Origin: Adineta steineri
Lineage: Eukaryota > Rotifera > Eurotatoria > Adinetida > Adinetidae
Direction of reading: 5' to 3'
Assembly (NCBI GenBank): GCA_905250115.1
Contig: CAJNOI010000026.1
Span: 301,077-365,076, forward strand
DNA: 64,000 nt
Shown: piece after piece, positions 26,101 through 38,652 of the stretch
Layout of the letters: every line of letters starts with the position of its first letter
How positions within the stretch are numbered: position 1 is the stretch's first letter
Program-made: the position numbers and the translations under genes
The notes under the pieces: generated by a model
What the model was told of the DNA's origin: nothing
The model's database searches: none
The model's input: the letters and a program-made list of their open reading frames with translations, nothing else

Positions 26101-26761
26101 GAATCTGTTTTTAATCGAATGATAAACTGAAGATTATTTATAAATCATTATTGATATATACATTAAAGCACGCTCGAATACACAGCGATAGTGCATTCAC
26201 TTTATTTTTCATTTCGTTGGATGAAGGTCAAAATAGAATAACATATATAATATGATACATATAGTTAATAAATGAGAATAAGATAAGAAGATTTATCTGA
26301 AAATGCTTGTTACAGGAATGATTTTTGCGTCTATATGATACTAGAATTTTTTTTGTAATGTAATTCAAGTAAATAAAAATTTATATTTTTATCCATAAGA
26401 AAATAGAGAAAATTTTATATGAATCTTGATCAGTACATGGATGAATAGATTACAGTCGCGTTTACTTTGTCAATATACGGTTATTTTCCTCATACTAATA
26501 AAGATAATATTATTTCACTTCTATTTGACTGCATTAATCAAATTGATGCAATTAACAACTAACGATTGCTTCTGATAAATATCCGTTACCTTGGCAATTA
26601 CATAACACTCTTGTTACAAAAAAATATCGAACAATTGTAATAAAATAAAAAAAAATACATTTTTGTAGTTTGTTGAGCAAGAGAGAAAATCAGAAGAATA
26701 TATAGAAGATGAAAAGAAAGTTATACGTAGAACAAAATATATCTGTGATAATCTAGGAATA
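23120..26761. other. long AT-rich intergenic stretch (about 3.6 kb)
   Basis: No gene is supported. A 124-codon plus-strand open frame at 25155-25529 is rich in Ile/Tyr/Lys/Phe, as random AT-rich sequence would be, and has no motif. There is a short (TC)n at about 25019-25032. Confidence 0.5.
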
Positions 26762-27811
26762 TTATGTAATAATACTTTTACAAATAAATATAGTTATTGT
26801 CATTAATCCATATTCTTTCATTTCTTTCCAAAAATTTGACGGTATAACCATATTTCCCAGTGCTACTACATCTAAATTCTCTTTAATACGATTAATATCT
26901 GCAGTATTTAAAGCAATACTTTTAACTCCTGGTGCATTTAGTCCAAATAGGATGCATACTTGAACCGGCTTAATTTGATATTTATCACACAATTTAAAAA
27001 AATCTGTACGCCATTGAAACAGTTGTCGATCATGCTGTGGATCCATCAATCTATAATTGTAATAATCTTCACCAACTAGAAAGCCACCGTTAAACAATGC
27101 TGCGTTAATAATAATTATTTCACGCTGTTGTAGTTCTTCCATGAAACTAACTAGTTCTTGAGGATGACTATGTACAGTCATACTATTAGCAATCATTATC
27201 CAATCTAAACTAACATCGTTGACAATACGTTTTATTATTCTCCAGTCTTTTGATCCTATACCAATAGCTTTGACTTCATTTCGGTTCTTCAATTCATTAA
27301 GTGCACGGTAAGCTTCAATAATATCATTGTAACGTTTGTCCTTTTCTGTTTGATTTTGAGCTCCTGCAATATATTCATCAGGATCATGTACCGATACAAG
27401 TTCAGCTTTGTATCCATTCAATAGCTGGTTGCCTTGTTCGTAGCATTCGAGTATACCTTCGTAGCTAATCTTCTGTACTGCATCATATTTCAAATTACGC
27501 CATACGCCCGGTTCAAATGTAGGTTCTGCTCCATTTTGAAGTTCATTAGTTCTATACCAACCAAGCTTATTACTAATCAGCACATCATCTGGCTTTATAT
27601 TTAACGTTTTGAGACAATTACCTAATGTTTCTAAAGCTAATCCAGCTCCATATTTTCCAGCACAGTCAAATACAACTGGTTTTTGTGGTGAAGTATACTG
27701 AATACATGCTGTAACTACTTCAAGTTTAACTTTATCTTCAAGTGCCACATATAAATTTCCTAATGCACTAGTTCCAAAGATTACTTTCGGCAACGTTATT
27801 TTTTGTGACAT
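26762..27811 (-). CDS. aldo-keto reductase, D-threo-aldose/L-galactose dehydrogenase-like, intronless
   Basis: A single exon of 349 aa if translation starts at MSQKITLP (27811). An in-frame ATG 45 nt upstream would add MFIEKLSYRLAFFFK, which looks like 5' leader. The (beta/alpha)8 aldo-keto reductase features are present: FGTSALGN near the N-terminus, the catalytic tetrad D49, Y54 (FDCAGKYG), K82 (ISNKLGW) and H142 (SVHDPDEY), and a C-terminal nucleotide-binding part with GVKSIALNTADINRI, matching the family G-x-x-S/T-x-I-x-G-x-x pattern. Expected reaction: NAD(P)-dependent oxidation of a sugar or reduction of an aldehyde, in the cytosol. It most resembles the aldose-dehydrogenase branch common in bacteria, fungi and plants. 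Lack of introns, unlike most neighbours, and family distribution make horizontal origin plausible. The extreme C-terminus is hydrophobic. Confidence 0.87.
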   Translation of the reverse strand: MSQKITLPKVIFGTSALGNLYVALEDKVKLEVVTACIQYTSPQKPVVFDCAGKYGAGLALETLGNCLKTLNIKPDDVLISNKLGWYRTNELQNGAEPTFEPGVWRNLKYDAVQKISYEGILECYEQGNQLLNGYKAELVSVHDPDEYIAGAQNQTEKDKRYNDIIEAYRALNELKNRNEVKAIGIGSKDWRIIKRIVNDVSLDWIMIANSMTVHSHPQELVSFMEELQQREIIIINAALFNGGFLVGEDYYNYRLMDPQHDRQLFQWRTDFFKLCDKYQIKPVQVCILFGLNAPGVKSIALNTADINRIKENLDVVALGNMVIPSNFWKEMKEYGLMTITIFICKSIIT

Positions 27812-27856
27812 CTTAAAGAAGAAAGCAAGTCGATAAGATAGTTTTTCAATAAACAA

Positions 27857-30188
27857 TATGTCTGAAAGTCATATAAATACTCAGAACAAACGCTGTATTC
27901 TGACTATCGTGGTCGTTTCTATTTTTTTTGAAAATATAACGTACAGTTTCAGAAAAGTTCTAGTACATATGACTATGATTCTTCAGAAATATCAAAAAAA
28001 AATGAATATACTCAAATTCCAAAGAAATACATAGCATCCGAGTTAGAACCATATCCTGATTATAACATGTGAGCTATGGTCAAGAGCTGCATTGAACGAA
28101 TCTTTTTTTAAATTAAAAGATATGTCAAGTCAAAAAGTGAGAAAATATGTCATTTTGAGGTCGTGTATTTCAGACAGATACTCTATCCTTAAAATTATAG
28201 AAGTTCTAACATAGCTCCCAAGCACCGATTTCAGTATTTAATATTCAAAAATGAAATATATATGGTTTACTAATAACTTATTCTTATAAATGAAAGCCGG
28301 AAAATTCTATCTCTTCTTTATATCGAGAGTTATACAAAAATTACTAGTATCGATGGTTGATTACTTATAATGAAATGTCTTCTAAGTAATCAGTTACTTC
28401 TGACTTACTTGCAATAAAGTTTTTGTTAATGATAAAGAGAAAAGAAGAAAAAAGAATATCTGGTGGATACCTGTATGCACAGAGATTGAAAGATAGATAA
28501 CGATATACGAGTAAAGTTGTTAAATAATAACCAAATTTACATTTATCTTCAAGTAACAGAATAGTATCTGTCGAAAGTTACAAATCGAAATGTTGATACA
28601 AAGGAATTGTTTGAAGACAACTGATAGATCTTTATGTAGTCTGATGAATAATCAATGAAGTTTGAGGAAGCATTTCCAAAATATTATAAAATTTGTATAT
28701 AAATTAATATATAAGGATAGCATTCTATATACTTACTCCAGATCTACAAGTCTGTATAAATTCGAAACTTTTACTTTATTGTTTTCATAAATTATACACT
28801 TCACATTGATGGTTAAAACTACTTTGAACATCATATTTTTTACGAGCTTTTCAAGTTTTCATCTCATGAGAGTGTGAGTTTAAATCAGTAGAACGTCTTC
28901 ATTCACAAGATATCTGCCTTTTGTTTTCAATCATTATTCTTATTAAAAGCATTATTCTATTAGTAACTTAAATAATTCGATATGCATTTATATAGGGTTG
29001 AACATTTTATAATTTTTCACTGATAGCTGCTACCTCAAAGCAAGCAAATTATTTGGTTCACTCTTTTATGTGACTGCATTAATTAAAAGATCTTTATAAA
29101 GCATGAATTCTCCGATTTTATATCGGTATGCTTCGTATCATTTTCGATGAATGTTCTTATACTACGCTACTGTATAAAGATAGTTATCATTGTTTTTTCT
29201 AATTGCCGATATTTCCATTAATAAAGACATAGATCAATTTTCTTTCTTTCAACATAGTTCTAACAATGGTAATACGTTGGACAATACTAATCGTTTTTAG
29301 ATATCAAAGTTCATACATTTTTAAGTTTACAGTGCAAAATCACGAAGCGAAAAAAAAAACAAATTGTTGATAGGCGTTTATTTCACATTTCCGTTTGCAT
29401 GGGTAAAGGTGCAATACGTCATATTAATTTATGTTTCACGTATTTTATAAAAAATAAAGTCTGCATATTTTTCATGGTATGTCTGCATGTTACGTATTGT
29501 CATTTACAGGACAATAATTAGTTGTTTTTGTTAATCAAAAAGCAATGTTCTTATTTTCTCTTCATCTATGTAATTATACATATATGTACTTGTTCGTATA
29601 AGTTTTTACTAAAAAATTTCTAAGCTACATCTCCAAAAGAAAAACTTAGGTGCTAATAGTTCATAAATAAAATATTAACAAAACAATAAATACATTCAAG
29701 CATAAACTATATCAATTACGATTAGTATTGAACAGCATGGAACAATGAATTGATTTATATACACTGAATACATCTCATATACATATATAAAGGCAAAATC
29801 TTCAAAGCAAACATACTTTTAAGTTTCATTTCCTTTTGTTCTTCAATTTCGTAAACTAAAGTATTTTTCACATGATTAAAAATATGATGCAAAATAAAGC
29901 TACACTAATCGTCAGCTTAATATTCATAGTTATTTATACAATCGTTATTCGATTCAAAATTAGCAGTTGAATGAGTATAAACAGAGAAATAGACTACTTT
30001 ATGTTATCAACTTGTTAGACGTAAATATTAGATTCACCAGTAAATGGATCATAGAACTTTCTTTTCTTATGTGTTATAACAACTAAATATTTTCTTTTTG
30101 ATAAGAAACAAAAAACAAATATGCAAATAAAATACAAAGCTTTTATATTATTGTTATTTCATAGTTGACATCGTAACAATTGATAATA
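27857..30188. other. AT-rich intergenic stretch
   Basis: Nothing coding is supported on either strand. It separates the minus-strand reductase from the plus-strand DD-peptidase, so it must contain both promoters; none can be picked out. Confidence 0.45.
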
Positions 30189-30191
30189 ATG
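30189..30191 (+). other. possible first coding exon consisting only of the start codon
   Basis: aataATG is directly followed by GTATGT (consensus donor). The matching acceptor ttgttttaag (30348) opens an exon reading RLFLLLWFIAYTTNIIEA in frame. No ATG occurs in the second exon before the catalytic region except M42, which would remove the signal peptide. Confidence 0.5.
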
Positions 30192-31828
30192 GTATGTAAT
30201 GTGAGTAAAAGGTTGTTTTTCATATTTGAAATTTATCTAGAAAATCTTAAAAACTAATAAGTTATTCAGCAGTTTGTAGATTGTTATCACTGTAGCATGT
30301 TTCATAAATTAGAGAAAATGGGATATTACTTGTTGATTTTGTTTTAAGAGATTATTTCTGCTTCTATGGTTCATTGCTTATACTACTAATATCATTGAAG
30401 CAAATAATTTTTCAACAGCATGGGTAAACTTTATTAATGATTCTCAATTATCACATGCGACATATTCAATGATTATTCTTGATAATAAGACTGGAAATAT
30501 AGTTTTTGCATCAAATAAAGATGTAGGTCTAGCACCTGCATCTACTTTAAAAACAATAACTGGTGCAGCTGCTTTACATTACTTAGGTTCTGATTATCGA
30601 TATGAAACATTATTACAATATTCTGGTATACTTGATGATTATGGAACTTTAGATGGATATATTTATATTGTTGGTTAGTTATAATGAATTAGGCATAGAT
30701 TAAAAGTAAAAAAATGATTTTATATCTAGGTGGTGGTGATCCAACATTAGGAAGTTCGAGATGGAATGAAACGAATGGGGATACTATTATGGATCGATGG
30801 GCATATTTAATTAATGATGTAGGTATCAAAGAATGTCGAGGAATAGTTGCTGATGTTAGCGTATGGTCAGATGACACACAAACTATTCCAGATGGATATC
30901 TATGGGGAGATATTGGGTTTGTATCTGTGAATGATTATCTTTAATTTTTATTTTTTTTGTTTCTTTATTTAGAAATTATTATGGAACAGGCAGTAGTGTA
31001 TTAAACTGGCGTGAAAATCAATTTCGTCTTATTCTTTCACCTGGAGATGCTGTTGGTAAACCTGTTACTCTTGTAGCTTTAGTTCATCCACCATCATCTT
31101 TAACTATTATTAATGAAGCAACTACTGGCCCACTAGGTAGTGGAGATCGTACTAATATGTATTTAGCTTTAGATGATAATCATGGGTACTTACGTGGTTC
31201 ATTAGCAATTGATTTAGGAAAAAAATTTTCTATTGGTGGTGCTGTAGCGAATTCAGCATTGTATGTTGCAGATGAACTTCGTCAAAAAATGCGTTGGTCT
31301 ACTGATACTACCGATTTGATCATACTCAAAACAAAGGAATCTATCAATACTGCATCAGATCGATCTACACTTGATGTTCATCATTCACCACCAATGAGTG
31401 ATATTCTCTATTGGTTCGAACAGGATAGTATTAATCTATACGGTGAAATTATTATTAAAACAATTGGACATAAAATCAATTCTAGTGCTAATACAATTCT
31501 ACCAACATATTGTCAAAATGAACATGGAATTGAACAAACAGCAGTAGCTACTATCGACGGATCAGGTTTATCACCTGAAAATCGTGTTACAACATGGACA
31601 TTAGCACGTGTCCTATTCGATGTACAACGATCATCATGGTTTCCTATATATCAATCAGCATTACCAATTATTAATGGAATTCGTATGAAGAGTGGTTATA
31701 TTAAAAATGTATTATCATATGCTGGTTATGTTAATAAATATGTTTTTTCAATTATTATTAATAATTTCAATGGTGATACAAATGTCATGCGTCAAAAAAT
31801 TTGGAATCTTCTTGATACACTAAAATAA
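30189..31828 (+). CDS. secreted D-Ala-D-Ala carboxypeptidase/endopeptidase, peptidase S13 (PBP4-type), 456 aa, 4 exons
   Basis: Penicillin-binding-protein family enzyme that cleaves the D-Ala-D-Ala bond or peptide cross-links of bacterial peptidoglycan. Predicted exons: ATG alone (30189-30191), 30349-30673, 30730-30916 and 30973-31828; phases 0, 1 and 2 agree. With the ATG-only exon the protein starts MRLFLLLWFIAYTTNIIEA, a clear signal peptide. All three active-site motifs are present: S66-T-L-K69 (PASTLKT), S324-I-N326 (DSINLYGE) and K411-S-G413 (MKSGY, Lys-Ser-Gly in place of the usual KTG). Family landmarks IVGGGDPTLGS and DGSGLSPENRVT also occur, and the spacing fits class C PBPs with a large insert between motifs 1 and 2. 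Animals make no peptidoglycan, so bacterial origin is very likely. Signal peptide and introns show it is adapted to the host, not contamination. The ATG-only exon is the least certain part. Confidence 0.9.
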
Positions 31829-34433
31829 AATCTAAATTATTAATTTGAACTATATTTGAGATAAAATTCTTTTTTTTTTCATTAGAATTTAACTTTATTT
31901 TTTGACTCCATATCCTTCGATATTACATATACACCAATCGCCGAACAAGAACGTATTTAAGATAAAAACAAGTATTTTTTCTCGTAGAGAGGTAACACGC
32001 ATCGGTAAAGATAAATTTTTATCTTTACTTTATCAGGTAAAGTAGGTTAACTTTATAATATCAAATGATGTAAAGTCTCTTTCATAATAAAACAAAAACA
32101 GAATACTAACTTTACAGATTTGACGAACATTTGAAACTAAGCAATTCATTTATAGTCATTTATATTCGAACTCGTTTAAAATATATTATCGAGAATTTCA
32201 TAATTAAAATTAAAGAAACTCTACTATGTTTAATCAATCAATTTCATGAAAACAATTTTTAATTTACTATCAAATTATTATATTACAAATAAAACCTATC
32301 GATCAATCACTTACTTTAATTATCAATATATCATTGTAAGTAATTTTTATAATAAATACTTCTTTTCAATCATGAAACGATGAAAATCGATTGCCTGCAT
32401 AATGCACATACTTCAATTATATGTATATATGACTATACATATATTTGTTTTCTCTTAGTATACCTTATTAATATATGTCGGAAGTATATGATAAATGCAA
32501 ATTTATGATTTCTTTTCTTATCACGGTTTTTCTTGTGTCTATATTATACGTAGACAGACTACAGAATAAGAAAAAAAAAGAAATCATGTATAGTTTTTAT
32601 TGATGCATATAATATAAATAAGAAATATTCTTCATTAATGCATCACATTAATATTAGAAAAATATAATAACATCATTTTCTCAAGCTATCAAACAAACTT
32701 AATATGCAAGGTTATACAAGAAACATCATCGAAACTCCATTTAACATTATATTTAGTATGTTTAGATAAGTAGAAATTGATATTATAATTTTACTAAAAA
32801 GAATTGTTTCTTTTTATTTTTTTAATAGGGATTCTATCCAACCTACTCCGTGGAATATTAATCACAAAAAAACATGAATATTTCGATATTAACTGAAATA
32901 CAATTTATTTCGTAGAATATGGTGGGCTGGATTTACTATAAAAAGGTCAGTTCAATCGATCGTTGTTCTCTTAGAGACATAAGCAAGACATAGATTGTAC
33001 ACAAAAATAATGAAAATTGAGGAAACTATTAAACTCTCTGATACTTACTTTTTCAATACTATAGTTTTGTTTTCCATCAATCAATGAAGCCAAATTATCA
33101 ATATCTAAAACGTAGTTCTTAAAATACCTAGATCTAGCGATTTAGAAACATCTATATAGTAGATCTTGCTTCATTATATCCTATACATGTAGAGTTTGAT
33201 TTCATTTCAAAATGATTGCAATCCGGTAAGTAAACAAAATATTGCCAAATACGATCAATAACTTTATAATTTCACAATTTAATCTCAATCTTATTACAAA
33301 TTCTATGAAATTAGTTTTTAATCTATAGATTTTCTATTACTGAATAGAATAAAATATAATATAAGTTAGTTAATAACTTGAAAATCTCATCTGATAGTTC
33401 AGGTCGAATGGTAATATTTATATTAGTTCCCATTAACAACAAGTTCCTTGATGAATTGTACGCAATTTAATATAAATATAATCATTCGACTTCACCTATT
33501 CGAATATAATTTGATCGCTTTCATAAGAAAATCTTATCTTCGTAAGTAAAATTTATTTTTTATTTTGTCTTGTCTATGCTATGAGTAATATATAATAGTG
33601 ATATTCATTCACTATAAGTCGTATTTATTTCATAAATTTTCCATCGACTATAGTTAAATATTATTGATGATATTAAAAATCATATTGAAGATAAAAAAGA
33701 TTTATATTTATCGATATTTATAATTTCATTTATTTTAAATTAATTTATCATTTAGTATAAATGACTATTTTTCACTGTTCATTTATCTGACAAAATATCC
33801 TATAGTTAATAATCCTCCTTTTTTTTGCAAGAGACATCAATGAAAATATATATAAAATACTGATTGATTTGATCAGTTCGCCAATGAAAATAAGTTACTA
33901 TCGTTTGTTTTATTTCTCTCTTATTTTGCTTTGGGAAGATATGAAAACTGCACGTGTTAAACCGTTTTCATTCTCAAGATATTACCAAATACGGAGATGA
34001 ATTAGTTATATATTGACGTCATTGATAAAATATTTTTCATACGTTAATAATATTTTCTTTTGCTTTAAAAACATTCGATGAAAAAATTACGTATAATATT
34101 AATGCGTTTATCTTTTAATTCCAAATGCAGTTAAAAATTTATCTATCGAATTTTTGATCGATATCGTAATTAATTATCGACAGCAAGGTATATGAAAGAA
34201 ATTCAAAACCCATTACTGAATATAATGATAATAAACAAGTTTGTTTTATCGTTTTGAATACTGTGTGAATTTTATTTATTTAAGGAAATGTTTGAAGGAT
34301 ACATATGAAAATGGGAAGAAAAGTTTAAATGGATTTTATATGATTAGTTATAAAGTAGAATAAATCAGATCAGTACAGAGACATAGGAAAATAAAAAAAA
34401 GTTCATATGAAATGTCTTGGGAAGAGAAGAAAT
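31829..34433. other. AT-rich intergenic stretch
   Basis: No exon or RNA gene is supported. There are several local ATAT-rich palindromes and poly-T runs. The upstream peptidase and the next gene converge onto it. Confidence 0.45.
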
Positions 34434-35526
34434 TTAGCCAGTCATTGCTGAAGTAGGCGATGCAGTGGTAGCAGAAGTACTACTACTAATAATTGGTGGA
34501 AATGTAATAGCTAAAATACAGAAAAGTTTGCACTATTTCTATAAAAAAAAAGATTCAACTTACGTGTTCGACTACATGTATAGGTTAAGGTAGGTGTTTG
34601 TTGTACATTATTGAACAAAAAGCTGGTGGTAAATGTTCCTTTCAATACAGATATGAGACCAACTGAGTTTAAACGAATATATAGACGTTGGATACCTCCT
34701 GCTACTGAACCACGATTGAGACGAGAAAGAGCACTAAAAATAATAAACAACAGTGTATTCATTATGTTTTCTTTTTTTTTAATTTGTTTTCAAATACATA
34801 CAATCCTCTTTTACGTCTTCGTGTTGATGTTGTTGCAGCTCTAATTAGATCAGATGAAATTGAATCGGTTGGGTGATGAACTGTATGTTCCATCTATAAA
34901 TTATATATATACATAAATTTATAGAATCTTATTTCGCAAAAAAATATTCATACCGAACGTGCGAATGCTGCGCGTGCAGTAGCATCGAGATCACCATCAC
35001 TACCCAAACTACCATCATAAGTAGCAGTACAATAATACGCGATACTACCTAATAAATTTCAATATAATGTAAAACAAAATCTTTGAAATAAATAATATTC
35101 TTACTTTTTGCGATGCTTTTCGTCGTCAGATATGTTGGTATTAATGCAAGGACTATTGTCGAAGCAATGACGAACATAATAAATAGAATACATGCTCCGG
35201 CCAAGATTGGAGCAGCAGCAATACCTCCAGCACGAACCATATTAGCACCGATTGATTGAAAAAGGGATAAACCTGTATTTGTTAAGTATAGGTATAAAAT
35301 CAAATGATTTGATTATATGATTATACACAAACATCTTAGCTCTATATATACCCTTCTATCCATGATTGTTTTTGTTTCGAGAAAAGTCATGACTTTTTTT
35401 TCTTTTATCTATACTTAAAAGCCTTGGTTAGGTGCATAATTAGTTACCTTGAAAAGAATCATAATTCTGACTTAATTCACCTTTTTTTCCTCTTAGTTTT
35501 ATTTTTATTACGTCATGGTTTCTAAA
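34434..35526 (-). CDS. unknown single-pass membrane protein with basic cleavage-like site, at least 5 exons
   Basis: Exons in transcription order: 35526-35448 (tentative), 35272-35105, 35048-34954, 34893-34802, 34733-34564 and 34510-34434. All splice phases agree and the intron sizes of the last five are normal. The third-from-N segment carries a strong transmembrane helix (ILAGACILFIMFVIASTIVLAL) preceded by GANMVRAGGIAAA. Next come a Cys-containing segment (SSIAYYCTATYDGS), a region with ARAAFARS and a polybasic RRRKRG that resembles a furin-type site, then a Ser/Thr-rich C-terminal tail. No start codon has been found: an in-phase exon at 35526-35448 (KIKLRGKKGELSQNYDSFQ) extends it but is not the first. 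I recognise no family. The coherent splice chain is the reason for calling it a gene. Confidence 0.6.
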
Positions 35527-38500
35527 CTGTCAATTTATCTTATTACGAAACTATGCTGATACAAAATTTCGAAAAAAATCAAAGGAATATGACAGATTGA
35601 TTTTACACATTGATAAGAATGAAAGATAAAGCTAAATAATATGTGACAGAAAAGAAAGGTGTGGGTTGATCATGTTTGTTTAAGCAGTACTAAATAAACA
35701 AGGTGTTACTTTTATTTATCAATGTACGTTTTCAAATGAATGTACCTGAGCTTATTCTTTTTATTATATTTATTTTTTTTCATAAATTTCAACTTTGAAA
35801 TTTAATTTTTCATCTAATTTATTAAATTATTTGTATGATTAATAATAATTCAATGAATATTCTTTTTTTGATATATGCACAATGCAGAACAATTAGAATA
35901 TTCTTCTTTTGTTTGTACTTTATGACGTATTATAATATTACGATGCATTTTTACTAAAGATAAATTCGCCATTAAATAAAACGAAAAGATATTTGTTGGA
36001 AGTTATAAGTATGAATAATATTCATGTAATTGCTATTAGTATCAACGTTCGATATCTCAGCAAGTATTTGACTAATTTATAATTTAATAAAATACAACAA
36101 AGATTGTGTTTTCATATAACTGATTTTAGTGAGATTATTTTTTTAGAGATCTACTATGATTAAATAATCTACACTATAGATTTAACTTTAGATCATTATC
36201 TTAAAATGTGTTCATTTTTTGACAAAGAAAAATATAAGCATAAATTTTTACGATCAAATATTCAATATTAATTCTTTGTCCTCGTTTAGCTTTCTGTAAC
36301 GTTTCTTGAAGAAATAAAATTTCTACGTAGGAACAATGTATCATTTTTTTTAAATTAATTTTTTAAATATATTTCATAATCATATGCATGCATCACATGT
36401 TGATTAAGCATGACAGATACAAAGGAAAAAAATGATTTTGACCTCCATGTGATTACCGTTTTTTTTCCTTTCGTATTGTAAAGATATGAATAATCAAAAT
36501 ACAGATAATGATTTTTTTATGTATTCTTTAGTTATAGTATTGGTATACGAGCCATATTTTTTTTTCTAATATAAAATATGTAAATAGAATAGTTTATCAA
36601 TTTTCATTATCAGTCATAAAGTCAGCATCTTATCGATATAAATCTATTCACATAACAGCTATGTAATTCATGTATCGATGGGTGGATACGAATATTTTCT
36701 CTATCGTCTACCTTTAACTACATCGATGTCATGCTTTTTTTTAAAGTCATGTCTGGATAATGTTTACAAGAGTCATATGATTTTTTTTATCCATTAAATA
36801 AGTTTTTTTATACGATCATACTAAATAATCATCAGTTATAAACTAGAGTATATGAATGTTGATAGTTTTTGTTGAATAATGAAAATATACAACATTTCAG
36901 TATTCAAAATATTTATTATATGCATTTTCTCTAAACATACATATCTTGATTGTAATTTATGAAAAATAATGATTCAATTATGAGATGAATATTTAAAAAA
37001 AAACGATCAAAGTAATATTTTTTTAAAAATATCTATGAATTATATCAAAATCGTGTATTGTTATCATTACAATGATCAAGGAATATTATATAGTTACTGT
37101 ACTTTTAATTAAATCGCATTGATATATGAGGAATTGATGAGATTCATGTTCAGTAAAATCAAGGACTTTTATAAAATGGATTCTTTTTATGGTTATTGGA
37201 TGGTTCAGAATAAATGGTGATCTCAAAATTTTGCCAATATTTCATTTATCTGTTGTAGTTTATAAAACAGACTTTCCAATTTTCTAACAAAAATTTTTAA
37301 TTGATAATTTCATGAAAAGTCAACGAAAAAAATACAAACTTTCATATCGGGGCTTTTTTCACTCATACTCAAATGCTATGATTAAATTTCGATAGAATGT
37401 TCTATACGGTATTTGTATAAAAAATAAAATATACCCTCTTCTGCTCGATAATTCAATGCAGTATTCTCTTCTATGATTGATACTATCAAGAATAATTAAT
37501 AAAAAAAGAGACAGGGATATTTTTAAAATCATCATTGTTACCTCGGACATACTGGTTTTAGCCAGCGAAACAGAACCAATTGATAACTTGTAATTATAAC
37601 CAAGATTAAATAATTGAATATATTAGTTTAAAGTTTAGCTTGAACAGTTTAAGTTCGAAATATTAGACATTGTTCAAATCTTTCCAACTCGTGAAGAGGA
37701 ACCCAAAAAGGATTTTATCGTATGTCGAACGAGCGAGTTATATATTTAGCTCGTGCTTATAACCAGTCTCGAATCCATCAATAGTTGTAAAAAAATTTCT
37801 ATCAAACTCTCCTCTTGATTAATATCGATTTGAGCTCTATAATCGATGGTACTAGTTTAAATTAAATATCTATTAGATATTCTTCTTTCTCGTTCAAAAG
37901 AAAATGACGATAAAAGAATGATATGGCGAAAACAATGCGACTAATCAACTATACGACGAAATGAATGTGCGACTAATCGTTATGTGATGAATTGAACACC
38001 GTGACAAATTGATCAGTTACCGCTACTAATTTGCCCTGAGGATATACGAACAAAAAGAATATAAAATCCGGATGAAATTATTAAATGATATCAAGTCGAA
38101 TAATATACAACATAAATAGTAGATATACTTTATGAATATGCTCATATAAATTCATATCTTGCTGGAATATTTTAACTCTTGTAACCACACTAGTTTGTAG
38201 ACTTTTATTCGCCTTTATACAACAAAAAGTAAAAATATTAACTCTATTTAAAGTGCAACAGTATGTTTCTTTTATTCAGATAAAAATGTGCTCCATCTTG
38301 CTTAACCTTTTCATCCTTTCTATTGTTTCTTTTTGTTCTTGTTCATTCCCTTATCTTCTTTTCATTTCGTTCTTTTTCGTTATCAATAACACTCTTCTTT
38401 TACCCTTTCATGTAAACGAATATTTTTTATGAAGTTAGTCCAACTGTAGATATATGATAATATGATCAACACATTTTTAATATAACAACGAACAATATTT

Positions 38501-38652
38501 CTTCAAGCGAAACTATATTTCAGAGAGATACTCGTAGATTTTTCTGTCTTCTATTCTTACATCTTATTTAGATTTAATCTTTATTTTTATTGATTTTAGA
38601 TTTGTTTTTATTTATATAGAAAAAAGAACAAAAACGTCAGTATACTTTAAAG
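35527..38652. other. long AT-rich intergenic stretch (about 3.1 kb)
   Basis: May contain the missing 5' exons of the preceding minus-strand gene. A minus-strand frame at 37550-37359 begins with a signal-peptide-like MMILKISLSLFLLIIL, but no in-phase link to the downstream exons was found. At 37920-38040 there is a short less AT-rich stretch with loosely repeated gcgactaatc motifs. Nothing else is supported. Confidence 0.4.

Noticed and set aside
37359-37550. Minus-strand frame starting with a signal-peptide-like segment
   Set aside because: Could be a first exon of the gene at 34.4-35.5 kb, but about 1.8 kb away and no donor in the right phase was found.
37920-38040. Loosely repeated gcgactaatc-like motifs
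   Set aside because: Too short and irregular to call a tandem repeat or transposon end by eye.
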